Below are positions 1-5,225 of a stretch of 5,225 bases of DNA, piece after piece. The stretch comes from JBDTLH01 sp039934875. GTDB lineage: Bacteria > Acidobacteriota > Terriglobia > Terriglobales > Acidobacteriaceae. Position 1 is the stretch's first letter. The number at the start of each line of letters is the position of its first letter. The notes beneath the pieces are model-generated. The model ran no database searches and was not told where the DNA came from. It was given only the letters and a program-made list of their open reading frames with translations. The DNA lies in contig JBDTLH010000099.1 in the NCBI GenBank assembly GCA_039934875.1, positions 1-5,225 on the forward strand. The letters run 5' to 3'. A program made the translations under genes and the position numbers.

Positions 1-211
1 GGTGGTCGATGTTAAACCCGGTTCGGTGGCTGAGGACATGAACCTCACTCGCGGGGTCGTCATCCTCGATCTGAATCGTAAGCCGGTTACGGGAGTCGAA
101 GATTTCCAGAACCGGATCAACGCGCTCAAGAGTGGTGATGACGTGGTAATGCTGGTGCGGTATCCGGGACGCGGCGGCGGTTCGGTGCTGTTGTCGGGTA
201 CGATGCCGTAG
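1..211 (+). CDS. C-terminal PDZ domain of a probable Do/HtrA-family serine protease (5' end outside window)
   Basis: Only the last 69 codons and the TAG stop (209-211) are present; the reading frame is already open at the left edge, so the GTG at position 2 is an internal valine codon and not a start. The visible protein reads as one PDZ domain: a VDVKPGSVAEDMNL stretch (strand followed by the helix that packs next to the peptide groove), then GVVILDLNRKPVTGVEDFQNRI, the usual 'GDVILxVNxxPVxxxxDF' pattern, and a final strand VVMLVRYPG. In DegP/DegQ/HtrA-type proteases a PDZ with this exact layout sits at the extreme C terminus and binds or gates substrate peptides in the periplasm. The catalytic His-Asp-Ser domain would lie upstream and cannot be seen. 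Other PDZ proteins, such as C-terminal processing proteases or S2P-type proteases, are less likely because they normally continue beyond the PDZ. PDZ is secure; the protease family is inferred. Confidence 0.8.
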   Translation, partial: VVDVKPGSVAEDMNLTRGVVILDLNRKPVTGVEDFQNRINALKSGDDVVMLVRYPGRGGGSVLLSGTMP

Positions 212-214
212 AGC

Positions 215-242
215 AGCAATTAGCAATTAGCAATTAGCAATT
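215..242 (+). repeat. Tandem heptamer array, 4 x AGCAATT
   Basis: Four exact, uninterrupted copies of AGCAATT occupy 215-221, 222-228, 229-235 and 236-242, beginning three bases after the stop codon of the PDZ gene. An inverted copy, AATTGCT, lies at 269-275 and can pair with the fourth unit. The array is non-coding. The 7-bp period resembles the short tandemly repeated repetitive heptamers known from other bacteria such as filamentous cyanobacteria; what it does here is unknown. Confidence 0.9.
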
Positions 243-275
243 TGTGCCGCAGATGAACGCTGCGGCACAATTGCT
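236..275 (+). terminator. Hairpin downstream of the PDZ gene, probable terminator
   Basis: The left arm 236-252 pairs with 260-275: 9 bp of GC-rich inner stem (GTGCCGCAG with CTGCGGCAC), a single bulged T at 243, then 7 bp formed by the last AGCAATT unit and its inverted copy. The loop is 7 nt (253-259). It starts 25 nt after the PDZ stop and 51 nt before the next start codon, the right place for an intrinsic terminator. The tail after the stem (TTGCTGTTC) is only moderately T-rich, so it may be a weak terminator or an mRNA-stabilising 3' stem. Confidence 0.6.
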
Positions 276-325
276 TGCTGTTCAAATGGGGTGATCCGGT
301 TTAAGCTGGTGAAGTTGAGCGGCAA

Positions 326-793
326 ATGAAATTTGGAGTTTACAGGTTGCGCAATCATTCGACCGGATTCTTCGTCTTGTTGTGCTTACTGCTGGCGGTG
401 CCGTCGTTTGCACGGACGGCGCCCAGAGGAGCGGCGCAGAGCAAGGCCAAAGTCACCTCAGTACACAGCGCGCGCCACCGACATGGCAAAAAGGCGAAGC
501 GGGCCGGGGTGTGGAAGAAGCATGGGCAGCAGGAGATTGACGCGCAGAGGACGCGCGACATCCAGGAGGCGCTGATTCGGCAGAATTATCTGAGCGGCGC
601 GCCGAGCGGCACTTGGGACAGCGACACCAAGGCGGCGATGCAAAAATTTCAATCCGACCAGGGATGGCAGACGAAGCGGGTGCCGGATGCGCGCGCGTTG
701 ATTAAGCTTGGGTTAGGGCCGAACCACGAAGCGAATACCTCGATGCAGGTTGCAGGGGCGGCGGGGCGGGTCGCGGAGAAGCCGCAGCGGTAG
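326..793 (+). CDS. Small secreted protein with a peptidoglycan-binding-like domain
   Basis: The 155-residue product starts with a clear signal peptide: basic N-region with K2, R7 and R9, a hydrophobic core at about 14-26 (GFFVLLCLLLAVP), and a likely signal peptidase I site after SFA (residue 29). C20 is not in a lipobox. Residues 30-75 are a low-complexity linker rich in Ala, Lys, Arg and His. Residues about 76-131 match the PG_binding_1 fold: a helix RDIQEALIRQNYLSG, the G-x-W/F turn PSGTWDSDTKAAMQKFQ, and a final helix DARALIKLGLGP. This domain usually attaches enzymes to peptidoglycan or cortex, but no catalytic domain is present, so the product may be a wall-associated or structural protein. 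ATG 326 is the only sensible start: an in-frame TAA lies at 302-304 and no other start codon intervenes. The ribosome site is weak (GAAGTTGAGC at 311-320, no clean GGAGG). It is convergent with the kinase gene. The exact function is unknown. Confidence 0.8.
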   Translation: MKFGVYRLRNHSTGFFVLLCLLLAVPSFARTAPRGAAQSKAKVTSVHSARHRHGKKAKRAGVWKKHGQQEIDAQRTRDIQEALIRQNYLSGAPSGTWDSDTKAAMQKFQSDQGWQTKRVPDARALIKLGLGPNHEANTSMQVAGAAGRVAEKPQR

Positions 794-794
794 A

Positions 795-822
795 AGCTAT
801 CAGCTACCGGTAGCTGGTAGCT
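795..822. repeat. 28-bp near-perfect palindrome built from inverted heptamer pairs
   Basis: CAGCTACCGGTAGCTG (801-816) is a perfect 16-bp palindrome. It extends outward through one T/G mismatch (800/817) to AGCTA (795-799) and TAGCT (818-822). Read as 7-mers it is AGCTATC, AGCTACC, GGTAGCT, GGTAGCT: two heptamers followed by two inverted heptamers. It begins one base after the stop of the small secreted-protein gene and lies 64 bp beyond the stop of the convergent kinase gene, so it could act as a bidirectional 3' hairpin. It has no T-tract on either side, which argues against a classical intrinsic terminator. Confidence 0.75.
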
Positions 823-852
823 GGGATGATGAGTGCTGGCAGGGCCGACCCT

Positions 853-880
853 CCGCGCTGATTGCCGAGTGCTGAGTGCT
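853..880 (-). repeat. Degenerate AGC-heptamer array between the convergent genes
   Basis: Read on the - strand, 880 down to 853 splits into consecutive 7-mers AGCACTC, AGCACTC, GGCAATC, AGCGCGG. The first two are identical, the third keeps GC at positions 2-3, and the fourth returns to AGC. A further isolated copy of AGCACTC (GAGTGCT on +) lies at 831-837. The exact duplication is certain; treating the third and fourth units as decayed copies is an inference. The array starts only 5 bp past the kinase stop codon. Confidence 0.55.
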
Positions 881-885
881 CCCCC

Positions 886-3800
886 TCAGTTCGCGGCTGA
901 ATTCGCGCGGGATTCGCGCTCTTGAATTTCGCTCATCTTCAATATCAATTCTTCGGCGCTGAAAGGCTTGGCGAGAAAATTCTCGCGGTTGAGCAGACCG
1001 GACTGCGCCAAGCCGTCAGGAGTGTATCCCGACATGAAGAGGACGTTCATGCGGGGGCGCAGGAGTTTGAGGCGCTCTGCGAGTTCAATCCCATTCATGT
1101 ATTCGAGCGAGAGATCGGTGAGCAGCAGGTTGATCTCGCCGGGGTGACGTTCGCAAAAGATGATCGCTTCGCCGGGATGGCGCGCCTCCAGGATGTGAAA
1201 GCCGCGGCGTTCCAGCACCTCGCGCACCAGGGAACGGACGCTTTCTTCGTCTTCCACCAGCAGCACGGTGCCTCGGGAATAGAGATCGATGACTGGAATG
1301 ATCGCGCTGCTTTCGCTGGGGCTGATATTGAGGCTGGCCGCTTCATCGACACGGGGCAGAAAGATGCGGAAGCCGGAGCCCTGTCCAGGTGTACTTTCCA
1401 CGGAGACGAACCCGTTGCTCTGCCGCACAATGCCGTAAACCGTGCTGAGGCCGAGTCCGGTGCCTTTGCCAATCTCCTTAGTGGTAAAGAATGGTTCAAA
1501 GATGCGGTCACGGACCTCCTTGCTCATGCCGGCGCCGGTGTCACGCACACAGAGCATAATAAAATTCCGGTCGCGCGATTCGCGGTAGTCGCTGCCGCCG
1601 TCGTTCCAATGTTCAGCGAACGGGGGCTCGTCACCGCGCACGTTAGCGGTCTCAATCAGGATGTCCCCGCGGCTGCCGATGGCGTCGCGTGCGTTCACGG
1701 TGAGGTTCATGATGATCTGCTCGATCTGTCCGGGATCGGCTTTGATCGCGCCGAGCGCGGATTGGAGCTTGAGGACGATGCGGATTTCATCGCCGGCCAC
1801 GCGCTTAAGCAAGCCCTCCATGCCGCGCAGAATGGAATTCAAATCCAGCACTGTGGGAGTGATTACCTGCTGGCGGCTGAAGGCGAGCAGTTGCCGGGTA
1901 AGGTCGCCGGCGCGGGTGGCGGCGCGCCCAATCTCCTCGATCTGAGCGCGCACATCGGCGTTGTCATGGACTTGAGGATGCCCCAGCGCAAGTTCGCTAT
2001 AGCCCTTGATGACGGTCAGCAGATTGTTGAAATCGTGCGCGATGCCTCCGGCAAGTTGTCCGACAGCTTCCATCTTCTGGGAGTTGCGGAGATGGGCCTC
2101 GAGCGCGCGCCGCTCGGTAATGTCTTCGACAATCATCTCGAAGCCACTGGGCGAATCAGGGCTGCTGAGAAAGCGCCCGCTCAAGCGCACCGTAATTACA
2201 CGGCCGTCCTTGCGCAGCCAGAGGGCCTCGATGTTTTCGATGCGGTGTTCCTGCTGATAACGCTCCAGCAGCAGCCTGCTCCCGTCTTTTTCCCAATAGA
2301 GTTGGCGTGAGAGGCTGATGGCGAGCAGTTCCTCCGCTGAGGCATAGCCCAGCATGCGCACCAGCGCTGGGTTTACCTCGAGGAAGCGGTCGTCGATGCA
2401 GGAGGAGCGATAGATGCCATAGACAGCGCTCTGGATCAGCGAACGGTGGCTTTGCTCCGACTCGCGCAGGGCCTGCTGGCTGGATTCCCGTTCAATGGCG
2501 GCGGCGATATGGTGCGCCACAAACGTCAGCACCTCGAGATCGCTTGCAGTGTAGCGATGGCCTTCGCTGTAGCTCTGGAGCGCAATCACGCCGATGGCTT
2601 GGCTGCCCTGAAAAAGAGGTGCGCCCATCCAATCAATGGAGGGGGCGCCAAGCAAGTCGATCTCGCCCGAAGCCTCCAATTGATTGGATATTTTCAAGTC
2701 CGCCAGGAGTGGCTTTGCAGTGCGGATCACATATTCCGTAAGTCCCTTGGCCAACTCACGCTCCTGTGGTTGGGGCTCCTGCTGATCGACGAAGTACTTG
2801 AACTGCAATCTCTTGCGGGCTGTGGCGCGATCATCCTTAAGCACCGCGATATAGAAATTTTCCGCGTACATCAGTTCGGAGAGGATCTGGCGCAGCGAGT
2901 GATAATAAACCTGCGGCTCAAGAGGAGAATTGGTCAGGCTGGCGATGCGATAGAGCGCCGATTGCAAATCTTCGCCGCGCTTGCGTCCGGTGATGTCCAG
3001 CAGGGTGCCTTGCACCAGCAGTTCGGCGCCCGGCTCAGGCTCGAACAAGACCGCGTTCTCCAGTATCCACACCTCGGAGCCGTCGGCGTGGCGGCAGCGG
3101 CTGACAAAACCGCTTACGTTGCCGTCGCGGCGCAATGCATCAATGAAACGCGTCCGGTCCTCGTCACAGAAATAGAGCCGGCTAGCGTTCTGATGAATGA
3201 GATCAAGCCGTGACCGATAGCCAAAGACCTTTGCTACCGCATTATTGCAGTCGAGGATGCGCCCATCCAGCCGGGACACATAGACGCCGGCGAGATTGCG
3301 GGTGAATAGAAAACGATACTTGCGCTCCGACTCACGCAGGTCGGCCTGCGCCTGATCGCGGTCGGCGATAGGGCGAAAGCTGCACGCCAAGCCACAGCGT
3401 TCGCCGCCCTCGAAGTAATGGCTGCTGGCCACCTCGAAGAGGCGGTAGCTTCCATCCACATGGCGCGCCCGCAATTCAATGGGCGGATTATTGCGGTAGT
3501 CTTCTATCCCCAGCCGAATGCCTTCGAGAGCGGCTGGCACATCGTCGGGATGGATAAAACTCAAAGCGTTTTTGCCCACCAGCTCTACCGGAGTGTAGCC
3601 AAGTACGCGGGAGACTGCGGGAGCGATAAATTTCACGATGCCGTCGTCAGAGATGACAGTGATGAGATCGATGGCGCTTTCGACCACATAGCGGAAAATC
3701 TCCTCGCCCTTGCGCATTGCCGCTTCCGCCTGTTTGCGGGCGGAGACGTCCACGGCGCTGCCGAGAACGGCGCGCCTTCCCTCATAAGAGACACTGGAGG

Positions 3801-4143
3801 CGCTGAAATCGACCCAGCGGTGCTCCCCGTCTTTGCGGCGGAAGCGGAATTCATAGCGCGAGGCGACTGCTTCACCGCGCAGGCGTTCTGCCGCGTTACG
3901 GGCGACCATCTCCACGTCTTCCGTCGCCACCAGATCGCGAAGACTGATCGTGCGCAGCTCGCCGGCGCTGTATCCGGTGAGCTCTTCCGCGGCAGGATTG
4001 ACCCAGGGGAAGCAGTCGTGAGTATAGATGAATACCGCCGTCGGAGTTAGCTCCGCCAGCGCCCGCAGTTGATCGCCATCGGCGTGCACTGCCAATCGGG
4101 GCCGCAGGTGATCGGTGGGAAGGAAGGGGGGAAGAAAGCTCAT
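886..4143 (-). CDS. Soluble multi-PAS/GAF hybrid sensor histidine kinase with C-terminal receiver domain
   Basis: This 1085-residue protein autophosphorylates a histidine and passes the phosphate to its own receiver aspartate. Domains in order: PAS1 about 23-136, PAS2 about 146-262, PAS3 about 272-386 (PAS1 and PAS3 end in the typical xDITxRK/VDVSARK junction), GAF about 395-552, PAS4 about 562-680, HisKA about 689-757 with the phospho-acceptor H703 in GGIAHDFNNLL, HATPase about 770-931 with N-box (NLTVNARDAI, 813-822), G1 DTGAGM (868-873), F-box FEPFFTTK and G2 GTGLGLS (894-900), and REC about 957-1074 with acidic pocket E964/D965, acceptor D1010, S1038 and K1059. The HDFNN box places it with the NtrB-like (HPK4) kinases. 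There is no signal peptide or membrane segment, so it senses in the cytoplasm; ligands are unknown. The start is supported by GGAGGAG 8 nt upstream of ATG. No response regulator is adjacent, so the downstream partner is unknown. The receiver has Glu at D+4 (E1014) where Pro is usual. Confidence 0.95.
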   Translation of the reverse strand: MSFLPPFLPTDHLRPRLAVHADGDQLRALAELTPTAVFIYTHDCFPWVNPAAEELTGYSAGELRTISLRDLVATEDVEMVARNAAERLRGEAVASRYEFRFRRKDGEHRWVDFSASSVSYEGRRAVLGSAVDVSARKQAEAAMRKGEEIFRYVVESAIDLITVISDDGIVKFIAPAVSRVLGYTPVELVGKNALSFIHPDDVPAALEGIRLGIEDYRNNPPIELRARHVDGSYRLFEVASSHYFEGGERCGLACSFRPIADRDQAQADLRESERKYRFLFTRNLAGVYVSRLDGRILDCNNAVAKVFGYRSRLDLIHQNASRLYFCDEDRTRFIDALRRDGNVSGFVSRCRHADGSEVWILENAVLFEPEPGAELLVQGTLLDITGRKRGEDLQSALYRIASLTNSPLEPQVYYHSLRQILSELMYAENFYIAVLKDDRATARKRLQFKYFVDQQEPQPQERELAKGLTEYVIRTAKPLLADLKISNQLEASGEIDLLGAPSIDWMGAPLFQGSQAIGVIALQSYSEGHRYTASDLEVLTFVAHHIAAAIERESSQQALRESEQSHRSLIQSAVYGIYRSSCIDDRFLEVNPALVRMLGYASAEELLAISLSRQLYWEKDGSRLLLERYQQEHRIENIEALWLRKDGRVITVRLSGRFLSSPDSPSGFEMIVEDITERRALEAHLRNSQKMEAVGQLAGGIAHDFNNLLTVIKGYSELALGHPQVHDNADVRAQIEEIGRAATRAGDLTRQLLAFSRQQVITPTVLDLNSILRGMEGLLKRVAGDEIRIVLKLQSALGAIKADPGQIEQIIMNLTVNARDAIGSRGDILIETANVRGDEPPFAEHWNDGGSDYRESRDRNFIMLCVRDTGAGMSKEVRDRIFEPFFTTKEIGKGTGLGLSTVYGIVRQSNGFVSVESTPGQGSGFRIFLPRVDEAASLNISPSESSAIIPVIDLYSRGTVLLVEDEESVRSLVREVLERRGFHILEARHPGEAIIFCERHPGEINLLLTDLSLEYMNGIELAERLKLLRPRMNVLFMSGYTPDGLAQSGLLNRENFLAKPFSAEELILKMSEIQERESRANSAAN

Positions 4144-4151
4144 TGCTGCCG

Positions 4152-4158
4152 CTCCTCC
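4152..4158 (-). promoter_or_regulatory. Shine-Dalgarno of the hybrid kinase gene
   Basis: On the - strand the sequence GGAGGAG lies 8 nt before the ATG at 4143-4141. It is the only strong anti-SD match seen before any start in this window and it fixes the kinase start. Confidence 0.8.
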
Positions 4159-4177
4159 GATTGTTCCACATTTGTCG

Positions 4178-4206
4178 CGGATACGCTAAAACTTTGTATT
4201 TGTGAA
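4178..4206 (-). promoter_or_regulatory. Possible sigma-70-type promoter for the kinase gene
   Basis: On the - strand TTCACA (4206-4201, five of six matches to TTGACA) is followed after 17 bp by TATCCG (4183-4178, three of six matches to TATAAT, with the first three positions right). A start near 4171 would give a leader of about 28 nt that includes the GGAGGAG site. Position and spacing are good but the -10 box is weak, so this is a candidate only. Confidence 0.3.
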
Positions 4207-4239
4207 TTGACCGCCAAGTCACTCCATCTCTGCTACCTT
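4207..4239 (+). promoter_or_regulatory. Weak promoter-like boxes before the beta-propeller gene
   Basis: TTGACC (4207-4212) matches the -35 consensus at five of six positions. The best downstream element is TGCTACCTT (4231-4239), readable as a TGn extended -10 with TACCTT, but the spacer would be 21 bp, longer than the normal 16-18. If TACCTT is the -10, transcription would start within a few bases of the ATG at 4249 and the mRNA would be nearly leaderless, which would fit the absence of a good ribosome site there. Low confidence. Confidence 0.2.
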
Positions 4240-4248
4240 GGACGCAAT

Positions 4249-5225
4249 ATGTTTCGCCATCCGACGTTATTCGCCGTATTCGCGCCCCTGTTGCTGAGCG
4301 CACAGACCGTTCCCAGAGGCCTGCCCAGCACTAAAAAGCTGGGAGAGGTCACGGGCCATCCGCGGAGAGTCAATGCCATGCCGACCACGGCAGCGGTGAG
4401 CCCGGATGGCAAGCGCATCGCGTTCGTGCACACAGCCTATGGAGCAGAGGCCAATGATAATCAACAGTCCATCACGTTGGCTGATGTTACCGGCGGCGCT
4501 TTGGTCGAATACAACGAATCCCGGCTCAAGCTCAAGGCCCAGCAGAGCTATTCGTTCGGAGCGGCATTCAGTACCGATTCACAGCGATTATATGTGCCAT
4601 TCGGATCCATCACCGATCCCAGCGGCAAGGGGGCGAACGCCACGGGCAATGCGATCGGCGTGTATGAAGTGACGGGAACCAGGCCCAGGCTCGAACGTCT
4701 GATCGTTCTTCCGCCGCGGGAACTGCCGCCAGGGAAGGGCGCGCTTCCAATTGCAGCAGGCATAACAAAAATGCAGCAGGTTTCATTTCCCGCGGGGATT
4801 GCGGTCTTCGCGTCCGGTGGAAGAGAGAAGCTGTTGATTGCCGAGCAGCTCTCCGATACGGCGGCGATAGTGGACGCTGCCAGCGGTAAATTGGAATCGC
4901 GCATTGATTTGGGGGAGAGTGGCGCGGTGCCGTCGGCATATCCTTATGGCGCAATTGTCGATGCCAAGCGCCATCGCGGGTACATCAGTCTGTGGAACGG
5001 ATCGCAGGTGGTCGAGGTTGATCTGATTGAGGGGAAGCTGACACGCCGCTTCCGGCTATCGCCTCCGGAAAAGCCGACCGGCGCCAGCTCTCATCCCACT
5101 GCGATGGTCTTGAGCCGGGACCATCACGTCTTGTATGTGGCTCTGGCGAATCGCGACGAGGTCGCCTCAATCCGGCTCGACAACGGCGGCGGAAACACAG
5201 AGTTTGAGCGCACCACGCCCACCGC
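4249..5225 (+). CDS. Secreted YncE-like beta-propeller protein, N-terminal part (3' end outside window)
   Basis: An uninterrupted frame of 325 codons runs from ATG 4249 to the right edge without a stop. Residues 1-18 form a short signal peptide (MFRHP, hydrophobic FAVFAPLLL, cleavage after LSA), so the product is exported. The mature part shows repeated beta-propeller blades: TTAAVSPDGKRIAFVHTAYG (about 46-65), FGAAFSTDSQRLYVPFGS (103-120), AGIAVFASGGREKLLIAEQ followed by DTAAIVDAASGKL (about 182-215), YPYGAIVDAKRHRGYISLWNGSQVVEVDL (231-259) and HPTAMVLSRDHHVLYVALANRDEVASI (282-308). The blade signature 'x-P-x-G/x-L-Y-V-A-x-x-x-x-x-x-V-x-x-I/V-D' is that of YncE/YVTN-type propellers. In Acidobacteriota this N-terminal layout (G-x-x-T-x-x-x-SPDG opening, LPPG linker, blades with NPT/HPT) is often fused to a C-terminal alkaline-phosphatase-like phosphoesterase; that half, if present, is beyond the window. 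It is transcribed divergently from the kinase gene, with 105 bp between. The ribosome site is poor (GGA at 4240-4242). Enzymatic role cannot be judged from this part. Confidence 0.82.
   Translation, partial: MFRHPTLFAVFAPLLLSAQTVPRGLPSTKKLGEVTGHPRRVNAMPTTAAVSPDGKRIAFVHTAYGAEANDNQQSITLADVTGGALVEYNESRLKLKAQQSYSFGAAFSTDSQRLYVPFGSITDPSGKGANATGNAIGVYEVTGTRPRLERLIVLPPRELPPGKGALPIAAGITKMQQVSFPAGIAVFASGGREKLLIAEQLSDTAAIVDAASGKLESRIDLGESGAVPSAYPYGAIVDAKRHRGYISLWNGSQVVEVDLIEGKLTRRFRLSPPEKPTGASSHPTAMVLSRDHHVLYVALANRDEVASIRLDNGGGNTEFERTTPT

Noticed and set aside
841..852. Short hairpin AGGG-CCGA-CCCT as a kinase terminator
   Set aside because: The stem is only 4 bp and no T-tract follows on either strand. 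The palindrome at 795-822 is the stronger structure in this gap.
922..2310. 462-codon + strand open frame opposite the kinase gene
   Set aside because: It lies in exact codon-against-codon register with the kinase. Such frames stay open because GC-rich genes rarely use TTA, CTA and TCA codons. The translation has no recognisable domain, while the kinase frame has every expected motif.
2627..2689. 11-bp inverted repeat ATCCAATCAAT (2627-2637) / ATTGATTGGAT (2679-2689)
   Set aside because: It lies inside the GAF coding region, with a 41-bp spacer and no sign of a regulatory role. One such match in about 5 kb is not surprising by chance.
2446..4050. Two further long + strand frames (2446-3213 and 3418-4050) opposite the kinase gene
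   Set aside because: They are in the same antisense register as the 922-2310 frame and have the same explanation. No ribosome site or domain was seen.
3896..4464. Minus-strand frames crossing the kinase start and the divergent gap
   Set aside because: They overlap the kinase N terminus and the propeller gene in other frames, lack domains, and conflict with the well supported starts at 4143 (-) and 4249 (+).
1..5225. Mobile element, CRISPR array, tRNA/rRNA or defence system
   Set aside because: No transposase or integrase motifs, no regularly spaced repeats with unique spacers, no tRNA-like cloverleaf and no defence-gene domains were found. The coding content is ordinary chromosomal signalling and envelope genes.

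Overview
The window looks like a stretch of an acidobacterial chromosome (Acidobacteriota, Terriglobia/Koribacter-like). This rests on moderately high GC, a PAS/GAF-rich soluble hybrid histidine kinase, a secreted YncE-type beta-propeller protein of a kind common in that phylum, and intergenic heptamer repeats. The assignment is an inference from style; there is no rRNA or marker gene in the window to prove it.

Layout from left to right: (1) the last 69 codons of a + strand gene, a PDZ domain that most likely ends a Do/HtrA-family periplasmic serine protease. (2) A 114-bp gap with four exact tandem copies of AGCAATT, the last of which forms the outer part of a 16-bp hairpin that could act as terminator. 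(3) A small + strand gene for a secreted, very basic protein with one peptidoglycan-binding-like domain. (4) A 92-bp convergent gap with a 28-bp near-perfect palindrome made of inverted heptamer pairs, plus a second heptamer cluster in the opposite orientation. (5) A 1085-codon - strand gene for a soluble hybrid sensor histidine kinase, PAS-PAS-PAS-GAF-PAS-HisKA-HATPase-REC, with all catalytic motifs intact. (6) A 105-bp divergent gap with a good Shine-Dalgarno for the kinase and weak promoter-like boxes. (7) A + strand reading frame that starts at 4249 and runs open off the right edge (325 codons seen): a secreted beta-propeller protein, probably the N-terminal part of the YncE-like/alkaline-phosphatase-like two-domain family.

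Three of the four products face the periplasm or cell wall (protease PDZ, PG-binding protein, propeller protein) and the fourth is a cytoplasmic signalling kinase. No tight operon is visible: the genes are separated by about 90 to 115 bp with hairpins between, and the kinase is convergent with one neighbour and divergent from the other, so it is probably a single-gene unit with no adjacent response regulator in view. I see no mobile element, CRISPR array, tRNA or rRNA. The least ordinary signal is the set of AGC-initial heptamer repeats that fill two of the three intergenic gaps and build hairpins there.
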